From positions 124,001 through 188,000 of the forward strand of contig NZ_SNWX01000003.1 of the NCBI RefSeq assembly GCF_004362045.1: DNA of 64,000 nucleotides. The letters run 5' to 3'. A program made the position numbers and the translations under genes. Of the stretch, positions 34,612 through 44,818 are shown one piece after another; position 1 is the first letter of the stretch, and the number at the start of each line of letters is the position of its first letter. The notes beneath the pieces were generated by a model, which saw only the letters and a program-made list of their open reading frames with translations, did no database searches and was not told where the DNA came from. Origin of the DNA: Halanaerobium saccharolyticum. GTDB lineage: Bacteria > Bacillota > Halanaerobiia > Halanaerobiales > Halanaerobiaceae.

Positions 34612-34648
34612 TGTCAGGCTGAAGTCTATTTTAGATTTCGGCCTGACA
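34612..34648 (+). promoter_or_regulatory. Stable hairpin between flgE and flbD
   Basis: TGTCAGGCTGAA (34612-34623) pairs with TTCGGCCTGACA (34637-34648, one T-G pair), with a further TCTA/TAGA inside. No T run follows, so it is not a classic terminator; mRNA stabilisation or processing after the highly needed hook message is more likely. Confidence 0.55.
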
Positions 34649-34665
34649 GATAATAAAGGAAGTGT

Positions 34666-34878
34666 ATGATGATTAAATTGACCAGGACAAGTGGAAAAGA
34701 ATTTGTATTAAATGCTGACTTGATAGTAGAGGTGCAGGAAACTCCAGACACCGTCATTACTCTGACTAATGGCAAGAAACTGCTTGTCAAAGATACAGCA
34801 GATGATATAATTAATAAAGTAGTTAATTTTAGACAGGAAATAATGGCTGGAATTTCTAGAACAGGGGAGAGATCTTAA
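34666..34878 (+). CDS. flbD: FlbD/SwrD-type small flagellar protein
   Basis: A 70-residue protein of the FlbD family, always between flgE and motA in Firmicutes. IKLTRTSGKEFVLNADLIVEVQETPDTVITLTNGKK is the typical core. The Bacillus homologue SwrD raises motor power, probably through the stators. The ATG at 34666 or the next codon at 34669 may be used; AAAGGAAGTG is upstream. It abuts motA. Confidence 0.9.
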   Translation: MMIKLTRTSGKEFVLNADLIVEVQETPDTVITLTNGKKLLVKDTADDIINKVVNFRQEIMAGISRTGERS

Positions 34879-35688
34879 ATGGATTTAGCGACAATAGTTG
34901 GATTAGTAGCAGGAGCAATAATATTTTCACTGGTAGCTATACTGGGTGGTAATGTAGTAATCTTTGTTAGTATGCAGTCTGCCCTGGTAGTTCTCGGTGG
35001 TACCCTGGCCGGTGTAATGATCAGTTATACTTTCCAAGATTTAAAAAATATACCCAATCTTTTAAGAGTTTCACTGCAGGATGACAAAATGGAGTCAGAA
35101 CATGTAATCGAAAATTTAGTTAATTTTGCCGAAAAAGCGAGAAGAGAAGGGCTTTTAGCCTTAGAGGATGACGCAGCCGAAATGAATGATGAATTTTTAC
35201 AAAAAGGAATTCAGCTGGTGGTTGATGGTACAGATCCAGAATTAGTTAAAAATATTCTGGAGACCAAACTAACTTTTTTAGCAGAAAGACATGCAAAAGG
35301 TAGAGGTATTTTTGCAACAATGGGTCAGCTGGCACCTGCTTTTGGGATGATCGGTACCCTAATTGGATTGGTTCAGATGTTAAGTCAGCTTGATGATCCA
35401 AATCAGCTTGGTTCAGGGATGGCTGTAGCTTTGATTACCACTTTATATGGTGCACTGCTTGCAAACTGGATATTTATCCCGCTTGCTAAAAACTTAGAAA
35501 CTCAGAGTAATCATGAAATCCACGTTAAAGAAGTTATTATCGAAGGTATTCTATCAATACAGGCCGGTGAAAACCCGAGAATTGTAAGAGAAAAACTACA
35601 TGCTTTCCTCTCAGAAGAAGAAAAAGAGGTAGTAGAAGCCAGAATTAACGAAACCGGAGAGGTGGGTGCTGTAGAAAATGCCTCGTAA
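34879..35688 (+). CDS. motA: Flagellar motor stator protein MotA
   Basis: A 269-residue stator with four membrane helices (about 3-23, 30-50, 150-172, 180-202) and a large cytoplasmic loop carrying charged residues for FliG contact (EKARREGLLALED). The conserved pore prolines lie in the QLAPAFGMIGTLIGL helix. It forms the ion channel with MotB, whose gene overlaps it by 11 bases. The ion cannot be told from the sequence with certainty. Confidence 0.95.
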   Translation: MDLATIVGLVAGAIIFSLVAILGGNVVIFVSMQSALVVLGGTLAGVMISYTFQDLKNIPNLLRVSLQDDKMESEHVIENLVNFAEKARREGLLALEDDAAEMNDEFLQKGIQLVVDGTDPELVKNILETKLTFLAERHAKGRGIFATMGQLAPAFGMIGTLIGLVQMLSQLDDPNQLGSGMAVALITTLYGALLANWIFIPLAKNLETQSNHEIHVKEVIIEGILSIQAGENPRIVREKLHAFLSEEEKEVVEARINETGEVGAVENAS

Positions 35689-36526
35689 AAATAGGAATAA
35701 TAATAGTGGAGGCGATGATGGAGGTGGTTCCCCTGCCTGGATGACCACCTTTGGTGACATGATGACCTTACTCTTAGTGTTTTTTGTACTCCTTTATTCT
35801 TTTTCTTCAATGGATGTAGAAAAATTCCAGGGTTTTATTTCAGCCCTGCAGAGTCAGCTTGGTATTTTAGATAGTGGTAAGACCATTACTGAAAATCCAA
35901 ATATTGATGCAGGAACACTGGGACAGGACTATGCTCAGGCTCCTCAAAATATTCAGCAGATCATGAGAGAATTAAATAATTATATACAAAGAAATAATTT
36001 GAGTGATCGAGTGAATGTTGAAAATAAAAGAAAAGGCCTTGTAATTAGCCTGACCGGAGAAATATTATATCAACAGGGTAGGGCTGAGATAAGAGAACAG
36101 GGAAGAGAAGTTCTGGCTATGATTTCTGATATTCTAAAAGATATTCCCAATGATATTATGATTGAAGGTCATACAGACAATGTGCCGATTAGAACTAATG
36201 AATTTCCTTCTAACTGGGAATTATCAACTGCAAGAGCTGTAAATGTAATTAAATTTTTGATTGAAGAGAGAAACTTTGATCCGGCCCGTCTTTCAGCTGC
36301 TGGCTACTCTGAATATAGACCTGTTGCAGATAATAGCACAGCTGCAGGAAGGGCAGAAAACAGAAGGGTCGAGGTGGTGGTCTTAAATTCCCAGTACACT
36401 CTAAATAGTGGGGCTAATGCAGAAGTGAATAATGCGGCAGATGAAGCAGAAACAAATAATCAAATTAATACTGAAAATGTTGACAGCACTGATAATGCTG
36501 GGGAAGGAGGAAATAGAGATGGCTGA
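35678..36526 (+). CDS. motB: Flagellar motor stator protein MotB
   Basis: A 282-residue protein with a cytoplasmic N-terminus, one membrane helix (about 28-47) containing the ion-binding Asp of the FGDMMTLLLVFFVLLYS segment, and a C-terminal OmpA-like peptidoglycan-binding domain (about 120-255; IEGHTDNVPI, NWELSTARAVNVIKFL). The last 30 residues are an acidic Asn/Glu tail. It overlaps motA and, at its end, the fliL start. Confidence 0.95.
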   Translation: MPRKNRNNNSGGDDGGGSPAWMTTFGDMMTLLLVFFVLLYSFSSMDVEKFQGFISALQSQLGILDSGKTITENPNIDAGTLGQDYAQAPQNIQQIMRELNNYIQRNNLSDRVNVENKRKGLVISLTGEILYQQGRAEIREQGREVLAMISDILKDIPNDIMIEGHTDNVPIRTNEFPSNWELSTARAVNVIKFLIEERNFDPARLSAAGYSEYRPVADNSTAAGRAENRRVEVVVLNSQYTLNSGANAEVNNAADEAETNNQINTENVDSTDNAGEGGNRDG

Positions 36527-36974
36527 AGAAGGACAGATGAACTATAAAATGCTGGCCTTAATTGTAGTATTAGTTATTATTATAACTGGGGTGGCAAGTT
36601 TTACATTTTTTACTTATTTTTCTGTTTCCAGTGATGATAAAAATAACGAAAAGGAAATTACCAGTATAGAAGATATCAGACCAACCTATAATGCTGGAGA
36701 TTATACTGTGAATATTTCCAATAATAATCAAATAAATTTTGTTAGAGCCAGTATTGTTTTTGAACTTGAAAGTACAGAGATGGTAAAAGAACTGGATAAA
36801 CGTTCAGCTCAAATTAGAGACAGAATCATTTCTACCTTAAGAGCACAGAACGAAGAAATTTTAAAAGAACCCGGTGCAAATACAATTAAAAAAATCGTAA
36901 AAGATAAAGTAAATGAAATCTTAATTTCCGGAAAAATTACAAATGTCTGGTTTACAGAACTGGTTGTCCAGTAG
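36519..36974 (+). CDS. fliL: Flagellar basal body-associated protein FliL
   Basis: A 151-residue FliL, which rings the stator and supports torque. One membrane helix (about 11-33) and a periplasmic SPFH-like domain ending in LRAQNEEILKEPGANTIKKIV, VNEILISGKITNVWFTELVVQ. The start at 36519 follows GGAAGGAGGAAA by a few bases and overlaps the motB stop; an open frame extends 29 codons upstream within motB but has no ribosome site. Confidence 0.92.
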   Translation: MAEEGQMNYKMLALIVVLVIIITGVASFTFFTYFSVSSDDKNNEKEITSIEDIRPTYNAGDYTVNISNNNQINFVRASIVFELESTEMVKELDKRSAQIRDRIISTLRAQNEEILKEPGANTIKKIVKDKVNEILISGKITNVWFTELVVQ

Positions 36975-36986
36975 GGAGGATAAAAG

Positions 36987-37994
36987 ATGGCTGATGTACT
37001 AAATCAAAACGAAATAGACTCTCTGCTTTCTGCAATTAGTGATGGTAGTCTTGATGTAGAGGAAGCTAAAGAACAATCAGAAGAAAAAGAGATCAAAGAT
37101 TATGATTTTAGAAGACCTGATAAGCTTTCTAAAGAGCAGATGCGTACTTTACAGATGATCCACGAAAATTTATCTAGATTATTTACGACCACTTTATCCA
37201 CTAAACTTCGCAGTATGGTTAATTTCGAAGTAGCCTCAATTGAACAGCTTTCGTATTCTGAGTTTATTCATTCCTTACCTGAACCAACAATTATTGGTAT
37301 CAGTAATTTAGAACCTCTGGAAGGACAATTTATTTTTGAGATCAATCCCGAAATTGGTTTTGCAGTGATAGACCGACTTTTTGGTGGTTTTGGTAATCCG
37401 ATTGATGATGTTCGTTCATTTACAGATATTGAACAGGTAGTAATTAAAAGAGTTATGAACTGGCTTTTAGAAGGTTTTAGTGAAGCCTGGGAAAATATTT
37501 CAGATTTAAAACCAAAGCTGCTTGAACTAGAATCAAATCCTCAGTTTACCCAGATTGTTCCTGATAGTGATATGACAATTATTATTACTCTTTCAGCGCG
37601 AATTGGTGGTAGTGAAGGGTTGATGAACATCTGCTTACCATATATTATGTTGGAGCCAATTGTAAGTAATTTGAATGCTCAATACTGGTTTTCAAGTACA
37701 AGAGAAAAACAGACTCCAGAACATATAGCAAAATTGCGTAAAAGATTAAATGAGGCTCTGGTTGAAGTTGATGCAGTTTTAGGCAGTACGGAAATCACAG
37801 TCGAAGATTTTCTTTATCTTCAAGCTGGAGATGTAATTCGTCTTGATAAAAAGGTTGAAGAAAATGCTGAACTTAAAATTGGCAGCAGAAGAAAATACGA
37901 AGCAGTTGTAGGTAATAAAAACAAACATAAAGCAGTACAAATAATTGGTGTAGCGGAAAACTTGTTAGAGGAGAGTGAAGACGATGACGAATGA
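36987..37994 (+). CDS. fliM: Flagellar motor switch protein FliM
   Basis: A 335-residue C-ring protein. The N-terminal [13 protein letters not shown] segment is the CheY-P binding peptide; the middle domain is CheC-like and the C-terminal part SpoA-like ([21 protein letters not shown]). GTAGGGAGGAT precedes the ATG. It overlaps fliY by eleven bases, so the two switch subunits are coupled. Confidence 0.96.
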   Translation: MADVLNQNEIDSLLSAISDGSLDVEEAKEQSEEKEIKDYDFRRPDKLSKEQMRTLQMIHENLSRLFTTTLSTKLRSMVNFEVASIEQLSYSEFIHSLPEPTIIGISNLEPLEGQFIFEINPEIGFAVIDRLFGGFGNPIDDVRSFTDIEQVVIKRVMNWLLEGFSEAWENISDLKPKLLELESNPQFTQIVPDSDMTIIITLSARIGGSEGLMNICLPYIMLEPIVSNLNAQYWFSSTREKQTPEHIAKLRKRLNEALVEVDAVLGSTEITVEDFLYLQAGDVIRLDKKVEENAELKIGSRRKYEAVVGNKNKHKAVQIIGVAENLLEESEDDDE

Positions 37995-39243
37995 TGGTAA
38001 CTTTTTATCACAGGACGAAATAGACGCATTGATGAATGATGAGGATGAAGAATCTGCAGCAGAAAACGAAGCTGCTGATAATGAAGCAGATTTGTTTGAT
38101 TTAAGTTCAGAAGAAATTGATGTTATTGGAGAAGTAAATAATATTGCTATGGGCTCTTCAGCTACAGCGCTCTCCACATTACTTGACGAAAAAGTAGATA
38201 TTACAACTCCGGAGGTTGAAGTTCAAACTTTTAAGCAGTTAATTGAAGAATATGATCGGCCCTGTGTTTTAGTTAAGGTAGAATATGTAGAAGGAATTGA
38301 AGGTTTAAGTTTGCTTGTTATTGATACAGAAGATGCTGCAGTAATTGCAGATTTAATGATGGGTGGAGATGGTCTGGAAGGTATGGACCAGGAAATGCTA
38401 AATGAAATTTCCATTAGTGCTGTTGGAGAAGCCATGAATCAGATGATGGGTGCTGCTTCTACGGCAATGTCTAATATTTTAGATGAACTGGTGAATATTT
38501 CTCCTCCCACAGCAGAATATATTGATCTGGATGATGTGATTGAAGAAGGTAGAGATTGGTTTGATCCGGAAGAAAAAATTGTTGTTACTTCTTTTAAATT
38601 AAAGGTTGGAGATGTAATTGACAGCAGCTTTAAACAGATTTCATCCTATAATTTTGTCAAAAATCTGGCGGAATCACTTTTACATGCAGGTACAGGTTTA
38701 ATGGATAATACGATAGATGAAGCGGAAATTGAGGAAGAAGTAAAAGAGGAAGTTGATACCTCAGTCAAAGAGGAATATCAGGAGGAGACTGCAGCAGGAC
38801 CACAGAAATCTGCGGCTTTAAATACAGCTCAAGCTTCTTCTCGCGAGTCTCAGTCTAGTTCCAGACAGCAGCAGGCACCACAGCAGCGCAGACAGCCTCA
38901 AAATAGAAATATTGAACGCGAGGAAAAAGTTGATGTTCAGTCAGCACAGTTCCCCGAATTTGATGAAGCTTCTACTCAACCGCTGCCAAACAATATGGAA
39001 TTAATTAAAGATGTTCCCCTGGAAGTTACAGTACGCCTGGGTAAAACAGTAATGAAAATCAGGGATATCCTGGATCTGGGAGATGGTTCAATCATCGAAC
39101 TGGATAAACTTGCAGGAGAACCAGTAGATTTACTGGTTAATGGTAAACTGGTAGCTAAGGGAGAGGTTGTTGTTATTGATGAGAACTTTGGTTTTAGAGT
39201 CAAGGATATTATTAGTCCCGCTGAACGCTTATCAAAGATATAG
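37984..39243 (+). CDS. fliY: Flagellar motor switch phosphatase FliY (CheC-FliN fusion)
   Basis: A 419-residue FliY. An N-terminal FliM-like peptide ([13 protein letters not shown]) is followed by an acidic stretch, then two CheC-type active-site helices (about [16 protein letters not shown] and [19 protein letters not shown]), a Gln/Ser/Arg-rich linker (about 255-325) and a C-terminal FliN/SpoA domain ([22 protein letters not shown]). It is both a C-ring part and a CheY-P phosphatase. The ATG at 37984 has GAGGAG nine bases upstream; the GTG three codons earlier is less likely. Confidence 0.95.
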   Translation: MTNDGNFLSQDEIDALMNDEDEESAAENEAADNEADLFDLSSEEIDVIGEVNNIAMGSSATALSTLLDEKVDITTPEVEVQTFKQLIEEYDRPCVLVKVEYVEGIEGLSLLVIDTEDAAVIADLMMGGDGLEGMDQEMLNEISISAVGEAMNQMMGAASTAMSNILDELVNISPPTAEYIDLDDVIEEGRDWFDPEEKIVVTSFKLKVGDVIDSSFKQISSYNFVKNLAESLLHAGTGLMDNTIDEAEIEEEVKEEVDTSVKEEYQEETAAGPQKSAALNTAQASSRESQSSSRQQQAPQQRRQPQNRNIEREEKVDVQSAQFPEFDEASTQPLPNNMELIKDVPLEVTVRLGKTVMKIRDILDLGDGSIIELDKLAGEPVDLLVNGKLVAKGEVVVIDENFGFRVKDIISPAERLSKI

Positions 39244-39255
39244 GTTGGTGATATA

Positions 39256-39621
39256 ATGAATTACCTCTGGGAAACATTTAAAATAAGCTTTTATCTTGTT
39301 TTAGTAATTGCCTTTATTTTAGCAATTTATTATTTGATAAAAAATAGATTTAATTTAAATAACTCCAGACAGATGGAAATAATTGATACTATGAGACTTG
39401 CCAATGGAGAAACTATTTATCTGGTCAAAGTTTTTGGCGAAATTGTAATGCTCGGCGGCAGCAAAGAAGAGTTGAATTATTTAAAAAGCTGGCCGATAGA
39501 AGAGATTGATCTTGATTTTAAGAAATTAGAAAAAAATACAAATAAATCTGATTTCAAGAAAAAACTTAAAAACATTCTGGCTAAAGATAACAATTCTAAC
39601 AGCAGTGATCAGGATGCTTAA
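39256..39621 (+). CDS. fliO: Flagellar export protein FliO/FliZ
   Basis: A 121-residue protein with one membrane helix (about 10-30) and a cytoplasmic domain of the FliO type (MEIIDTMRLANGETIYLVKVFGEIVMLGGSKEEL). It helps FliP assemble. The position directly before fliP supports the call. GTTGGTGATATA lies before the ATG. Confidence 0.85.
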   Translation: MNYLWETFKISFYLVLVIAFILAIYYLIKNRFNLNNSRQMEIIDTMRLANGETIYLVKVFGEIVMLGGSKEELNYLKSWPIEEIDLDFKKLEKNTNKSDFKKKLKNILAKDNNSNSSDQDA

Positions 39622-40378
39622 GAAATTATTTTTACTGGTCTTAATCGGGTTATTGTTATTTGGTTTAACCTTTTCTGCTTCTGCTCAGGATTTTAATATT
39701 CCTAATATTTCTTTTGAAATTGGAGATGGAACAGCTGAAAATCAGGGTGATGATCTTGTATTATCACTTCAAATTTTACTGCTGTTAACAATTTTATCTT
39801 TAGCTCCAGCAATCATAATTCTCTTTACTTCTTTTACCAGAATCATAATTGTTTTTTCAATTTTAAAAAGAGCTCTGGCTCTAAATAATATGCCTCCCAA
39901 TCAGGTTTTAATCGGAATTGCAATCTTTTTGACCGTTTTTATCATGGCACCGGTCTGGCAGGGAGTCAATCAGGATGCCCTCCAGCCTTATTTAGCGGAA
40001 GAAATATCTTTAGAAGAGGCCTATCAAAACACAGTTGATCCGGTCAGAGAATTTATGTTTAACCAGGTTGATGAGCGTTCTTTAGCTTTATTTACTAATA
40101 TTGCTGAGATTGAGCGACCGGAGACCAGGGCGGATCTTCCCACTTATATTCTGATACCCGCTTTTTTGATCAATGAAATTAAAATTGCCTTTCAGATAGG
40201 ATTTTTATTATATATACCATTTTTAATGATCGATATGATTGTAGCCAGTATTTTAATGTCCATGGGGATGATGATGTTACCACCTGTAATTATCTCATTA
40301 CCATTTAAAATTTTACTATTTGTGCTGGCTGATGGTTGGCACTTATTAATTGGATCACTTGTAGAGACTTTTTCATAA
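39605..40378 (+). CDS. fliP: Flagellar export gate protein FliP
   Basis: A 257-residue FliP with an N-terminal signal-like helix (about 5-25) and further helices; the conserved LAPAIIILFTSFTRIIIVFSILKRAL, NQVLIGIAIFLTVFIMAPV and FQIGFLLYIPFLMIDMIVASILMSMGMMMLPP stretches are unmistakable. It starts inside fliO at GTG 39605 or at ATG 39614; no clear ribosome site distinguishes them, and coupling to fliO translation is likely. Confidence 0.95.
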   Translation: MIRMLKKLFLLVLIGLLLFGLTFSASAQDFNIPNISFEIGDGTAENQGDDLVLSLQILLLLTILSLAPAIIILFTSFTRIIIVFSILKRALALNNMPPNQVLIGIAIFLTVFIMAPVWQGVNQDALQPYLAEEISLEEAYQNTVDPVREFMFNQVDERSLALFTNIAEIERPETRADLPTYILIPAFLINEIKIAFQIGFLLYIPFLMIDMIVASILMSMGMMMLPPVIISLPFKILLFVLADGWHLLIGSLVETFS

Positions 40379-40439
40379 TGAATTTTGGAAATATATAATT
40401 TAAAAGCTGTGAAGTTTACTAATTTAGGAGTTGAAAATA

Positions 40440-40709
40440 ATGGGAGAAGCAGTAATTTTAGATATTGGACGGGGAGCTTTATATACAGTAATAATTGTTG
40501 TGCTGCCAGTTCTGGGAGCAGGATTAGTTACCGGCTTATTAGTTGCTATTTTTCAGGCGACTACTCAAATTCAGGAGCAGACTCTGGCCTTTGTACCCAA
40601 AATATTTGCTGTTTTAGGATCAATTGCTTTTTTTGGTCCCTGGATTATGACAACAGTAGTAGAATTTGTACAGCAGCTTTTTGAGAATATCCCTACCTAT
40701 ATTGGATAA
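40440..40709 (+). CDS. fliQ: Flagellar export gate protein FliQ
   Basis: An 89-residue FliQ with two membrane helices (about 13-39 and 50-75; VVLPVLGAGLVTGLLVAIFQATTQIQEQTL). I place the start at the ATG 40440, nine bases after TTAGGAG, rather than at the TTG 40431 that touches that site; 89 residues is the usual family length. Confidence 0.95.
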   Translation: MGEAVILDIGRGALYTVIIVVLPVLGAGLVTGLLVAIFQATTQIQEQTLAFVPKIFAVLGSIAFFGPWIMTTVVEFVQQLFENIPTYIG

Positions 40710-40723
40710 GGTGTTGATTTAAA

Positions 40724-41509
40724 TTGATTGAGGGATTAATGATTAATGAATATATATACTTATTTTTTCTGATTTTAAGCCGCTATATTGGGATGATGCT
40801 TTTGACCCCTATATTTAGCAGTCAGGTAATTATGTATCAGGCCAAGATTTTAGTAGCTGTTACTTTAGCTGTTTTTACTTTCCCCCTTGTTTATGGGATG
40901 TATCAGCCGGTTTATCCGGAAAACAATCTTCTGGTGATTGTAGAGATTATTAGTGAGGCCAGTATTGGTCTATTTATGGGGCTAACTGTTTTCCTGGTTT
41001 TTGCTGCAGTTCAATTAGGGGGGCAGATAATTGATATGAGGATGGGATTTAGAATTGCCAATGTAGTTGACCCTTTTAGTGGTGTTAATTCTCCTGTTAT
41101 TGGTCAGCTGAAAAATATCTTTGTTACTTTAATTTTTCTGGCTTTAAATGGACATTTGTTATTAGTGAGACATCTCTACGAATCTTTTCAGATTATTCCC
41201 CCCGGACGGGTTAATTTTTCTAATCAAATCTGGCAGTATTTTTTCCGCAGAAGTGCTGATATGTTTGTTTTAGGAGTTAAAATTGCCCTACCTATTGCTG
41301 GTGCAATCTTTTTTATAGATATTATTCTTGCTTTTTTAGCCAGATCAGTTCCCCAGATGAATTTATTTGTGATTGGTCTTCCCATTAAAATAATGGCAGG
41401 TTTAATTTTACTCTTTATTTTAATGCCTGTTTTAAATAGTTACTATTCTGAGATACTGATGAATGTGATTAATGAAATTCCGGCAATGTTTAGATTAATT
41501 GCCCCTTAA
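40724..41509 (+). CDS. fliR: Flagellar export gate protein FliR
   Basis: A 261-residue integral membrane protein with about six helices. The conserved GMMLLTPIFSS, AAVQLGGQIIDMRMGFRIANVVDPFSG and ARSVPQMNLFVIGLPIK motifs define FliR. It forms the export pore with FliP and FliQ. TTG is the start; AAGGTG lies ten bases upstream. flhB follows after 64 bp. Confidence 0.95.
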   Translation: MIEGLMINEYIYLFFLILSRYIGMMLLTPIFSSQVIMYQAKILVAVTLAVFTFPLVYGMYQPVYPENNLLVIVEIISEASIGLFMGLTVFLVFAAVQLGGQIIDMRMGFRIANVVDPFSGVNSPVIGQLKNIFVTLIFLALNGHLLLVRHLYESFQIIPPGRVNFSNQIWQYFFRRSADMFVLGVKIALPIAGAIFFIDIILAFLARSVPQMNLFVIGLPIKIMAGLILLFILMPVLNSYYSEILMNVINEIPAMFRLIAP

Positions 41510-41573
41510 TAAAATTTTATATCTAATATTTTTATAATTTTAAGTTTAATTAGAGAATAAAGGAGTTAAGAGT

Positions 41574-42632
41574 ATGCCTGATGGTGGAACTGGAGAAAAA
41601 ACTGAACAACCCACGTCGAAACGAAAAAGAGAAGCTAAAGAAGAAGGTAATGTAGCTAAAGGAAAAGAAATTGGACAGGCTGTTACTTTACTGGCGAGTT
41701 TTATGTTTCTTTATTTTTTGATGCAGCAGATATTTCTGGGACTTCTGGATCAAATTCAGTATTATTTTAAGAATTTTATTATTGAACCATTTACAATTAA
41801 TATGAGCTTTAATATTTTATATAATGCTTTTTTTTCTGTGGTTGAAACAATTTATCCGATTATGATTGTTACTGCAGCTGCCGGAGTTCTTGTCAATTTT
41901 CTTCAAATTGGAGCACTTTTCACCACCAAACCACTGGTGCCGGATTTAAAAAAAGTTGATCCAATCAAAGGTGCTAAGAATATATTTTCACTTAAAGGTT
42001 TTGTAGAATTACTAAAATCTTTATTTAAACTGGCTGTAATTGCTGTTATTGCTTATAGATTTTTAATGGGTAATCTTGAGATATTCGAAAAGAGTATTCA
42101 TCAGGGTTTAAATGAATCACTGGTGGCAATAGCCGGCTTAATATCCCGGATGGCTTTTGCCATAATTGCTGCCTTAATAGTTCTGGGAATTGCAGATTTA
42201 ATCTATCAGCGCTGGCAGCATAATAAGGATCTAAAAATGTCTAAATATGAAGTTAAACAGGAAAGAAAAGAGATGGAAGGAGATCCAATGATACAGCAGC
42301 AGCGTAAGCAGAGACAGCGCGAGATGAGTATGAACAGGATGATGTCTTCTGTTAAAGATGCGGATGTTGTTATCACTAACCCGACTCATATTGCCGTTGC
42401 TCTAGAATATGATTTAGATGAAATGGAAGCTCCGGTAGTGGTGGCAAAGGGTGAAGATTTTATTGCCCAGAAGATTAAAGAAAAAGCAAGAGAAGCAGAG
42501 GTCAAGATAATCGAAAACAAACCTCTTGCTCGTTCATTGAATAAAATGACTGAAATTGGAGATCAGGTTCCGGTAGAACTTTATCAGGCAGTTGCCGAGA
42601 TACTGGCAAAAATATTTCAAAATAGAAATTAG
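41574..42632 (+). CDS. flhB: Flagellar export specificity switch FlhB
   Basis: A 352-residue FlhB. N-terminal GEKTEQPTSKRKREAKEEGNVAK signature, four membrane helices (to about 215), and a cytoplasmic domain with the self-cleavage site NPTH (N269-P270). Cleavage there changes substrate choice from hook to filament proteins under control of FliK. AAAGGAG precedes the ATG. Confidence 0.97.
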   Translation: MPDGGTGEKTEQPTSKRKREAKEEGNVAKGKEIGQAVTLLASFMFLYFLMQQIFLGLLDQIQYYFKNFIIEPFTINMSFNILYNAFFSVVETIYPIMIVTAAAGVLVNFLQIGALFTTKPLVPDLKKVDPIKGAKNIFSLKGFVELLKSLFKLAVIAVIAYRFLMGNLEIFEKSIHQGLNESLVAIAGLISRMAFAIIAALIVLGIADLIYQRWQHNKDLKMSKYEVKQERKEMEGDPMIQQQRKQRQREMSMNRMMSSVKDADVVITNPTHIAVALEYDLDEMEAPVVVAKGEDFIAQKIKEKAREAEVKIIENKPLARSLNKMTEIGDQVPVELYQAVAEILAKIFQNRN

Positions 42633-42682
42633 CAAGGTTACTGTATTAATTCCAGTTTATTGTTTTAATTTCTCCTGATTGT

Positions 42683-42691
42683 TGATATAAT
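42683..42691 (+). promoter_or_regulatory. Candidate extended -10 promoter before flhA
   Basis: TGATATAAT (42683-42691) is an extended -10 element (TGnTATAAT) in the 113-bp flhB-flhA gap, the longest gap in this part of the cluster. The upstream -35 (TTTTAA at 42663) is poor, as is common with extended -10 sites. It could drive flhA onward independently of the riboswitch. Confidence 0.4.
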
Positions 42692-42745
42692 AGGTATGAC
42701 TTATGTATTTACTTTTGTTTTAAATGATGGAGGTTAATTTTATTA

Positions 42746-44818
42746 GTGGATAATAGTGCAGTTTTTACAAATATAACAAAAAATATGGATGTTGTTTTTG
42801 CTTTAATGGTAGTTGGAATTATAGTAATGTTTATTATTCCACTTCCAACAATCCTTTTAGATATGCTGCTGGCTGCAAATATAACCTTTTCAATGGTTGT
42901 TATTCTGGTGAGTATTTACACAACTGAACCGCTTGATCTTTCAGTTTTCCCTTCGCTTTTGCTATTTGCCACTTTATTCAGGCTGGGACTTAATGTTTCT
43001 ACCACCAGGCTGATTTTAGGTCAGGCATATGCAGGGGAAATCATTTTGAGTTTTGGTGAATTTGTTGTTGGTGGTAACTATGTTGTTGGTTTGATTATCT
43101 TTTTAATCCTGGTAATTATTCAATTTGTGGTAATTACAAAGGGTGCAGAAAGAGTTGCAGAAGTAGCAGCACGTTTTACTCTGGACGCGATGCCCGGTAA
43201 GCAGATGAGTATTGATGCTGACTTAAATGCCGGTATTATTGATGAACATGAAGCTAAAAGAGAACGAGAAAAGATTCGTCAGGAAGCAGATTTTTATGGA
43301 GCAATGGATGGTGCCAGTAAATTTGTTAAAGGTGATGCTATTGCAGGGATTATTATAACCTTTATTAATATTATTGCAGGTCTGGTAATTGGTATGCTGC
43401 AGCAGGGAATGACTTTTGCTCAGGCAGCCGAAACATATATACTCTTAACTGTTGGTGATGGTCTGGTATCTCAGATCCCAGCCCTCTTAATTGCTACAGC
43501 AACAGGTATGGTTGTAACCAGAGCCGCATCTGACAATAATATGGGTAATGAAATGACAGAACAGCTTTTAAAACAGCCGAAAGCACTTTTTATAGCTGCA
43601 TCTGTTTTAACGATACTTGGTTTTGTACCCGGTCTACCAACGATTCCTTTTTTGGTGCTGGCAGTATTTATTGCTACTATGGGTTATTTAATTGTTAGAA
43701 TAGCAGAAGTTGAGACTCCTAAAGAAAAAGCAAAACAGAAAAGACCTGAGTTAAGTCCGGAAGAAAAACAGGAAATGAAAGAGCAGGAAATTAAGCAGTT
43801 AATTAAAGTTGATAAATTAGAGATTGAAGTGGGATATAATTTAATTTCTCTGGTCCTTCCCGAACAGGGGGGAGATTTTTTAGATAGAGTAGCCAATATT
43901 AGAAAACAGATTGCCATGGATTTAGGAATAATTTTACCACCGGTCCGGATTGTAGATAATTTACAGCTGCAGCCAAACACCTATAAAATCAAATTACAGG
44001 GAGTTGAGATCAGCGAATATCAACTTTTTGCTGATAAGTTTCTGGCTATGGATCCCGGTGATACTTTTGAAGATATTGAGGGTATAGAAACTGAAGAGCC
44101 TGCTTTTGGAACTCCCGCTATCTGGATTGAAGCTGAACAGAGGGAGAGAGCTGAAATGGCTAACTACACTGTAGTAGATCCTGGTTCGGTGATGGCAACT
44201 CATTTAACAGAAATCATTAAGTCTCATGCCTTCGAATTACTGGGTAGAGAGGAAGTTAAGAAGTTAGTTGATAATGTTAAAGAAGAGAATCAGGCAGTTG
44301 TAGATGAGTTAATGCCTGACTTAATGAACTTAGGAGAAATTCAAAAAATATTACAGAATTTATTATGGGAGAATATTCCGATCAAAAATTTAGTCTTAAT
44401 TTTAGAAACTCTTGCTGATCATGCAGGTCGAACAAAAGATCAGACAATATTGACGGAATATGTTCGTCAGGGATTATCCAGACAGATCAGCAATCAGTTT
44501 ACCGATGAAGCTAATAACTTAAATGTCTTTACTATAGATCCCCAAAAAGAAGAAAAACTTGCAAATTCCTTAGAACAATCAGATCAGGGGAATTATCTAT
44601 CATTACAGCCAGCTGAAGCTCAAAATCTAATTAATAATATTGTTCAGCAGGCTAAACAGTTATTAGAGCAGGGTAAAGAACCAATTTTATTAACTTCACC
44701 AATGATCAGAAGACCGATTAAAGAGATGGTACACCGTACTTTCTCCGATCTGACAGTACTCTCTTTTAATGAACTGGAATCTGATGTTGAACTACAGGTT
44801 CAGGGGGTTGTTAAGTAA
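42746..44818 (+). CDS. flhA: Flagellar export gate protein FlhA
   Basis: A 690-residue FlhA: eight membrane helices in the first half with the cytoplasmic FHIPEP-type signature (FATLFRLGLNVSTTRLIL; RFTLDAMPGKQMSIDADLNAGII), then a linker and a cytoplasmic domain (about 330-690) that docks chaperone-substrate complexes such as FliS-flagellin. GTG is the start, with GGAGGT 12 bases upstream. It abuts flhF. Confidence 0.97.
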   Translation: MDNSAVFTNITKNMDVVFALMVVGIIVMFIIPLPTILLDMLLAANITFSMVVILVSIYTTEPLDLSVFPSLLLFATLFRLGLNVSTTRLILGQAYAGEIILSFGEFVVGGNYVVGLIIFLILVIIQFVVITKGAERVAEVAARFTLDAMPGKQMSIDADLNAGIIDEHEAKREREKIRQEADFYGAMDGASKFVKGDAIAGIIITFINIIAGLVIGMLQQGMTFAQAAETYILLTVGDGLVSQIPALLIATATGMVVTRAASDNNMGNEMTEQLLKQPKALFIAASVLTILGFVPGLPTIPFLVLAVFIATMGYLIVRIAEVETPKEKAKQKRPELSPEEKQEMKEQEIKQLIKVDKLEIEVGYNLISLVLPEQGGDFLDRVANIRKQIAMDLGIILPPVRIVDNLQLQPNTYKIKLQGVEISEYQLFADKFLAMDPGDTFEDIEGIETEEPAFGTPAIWIEAEQRERAEMANYTVVDPGSVMATHLTEIIKSHAFELLGREEVKKLVDNVKEENQAVVDELMPDLMNLGEIQKILQNLLWENIPIKNLVLILETLADHAGRTKDQTILTEYVRQGLSRQISNQFTDEANNLNVFTIDPQKEEKLANSLEQSDQGNYLSLQPAEAQNLINNIVQQAKQLLEQGKEPILLTSPMIRRPIKEMVHRTFSDLTVLSFNELESDVELQVQGVVK

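Noticed and set aside
40385-40684. 99-codon open frame overlapping fliQ in another frame
   Set aside because: Unnatural composition and overlap with the clearly conserved fliQ frame.
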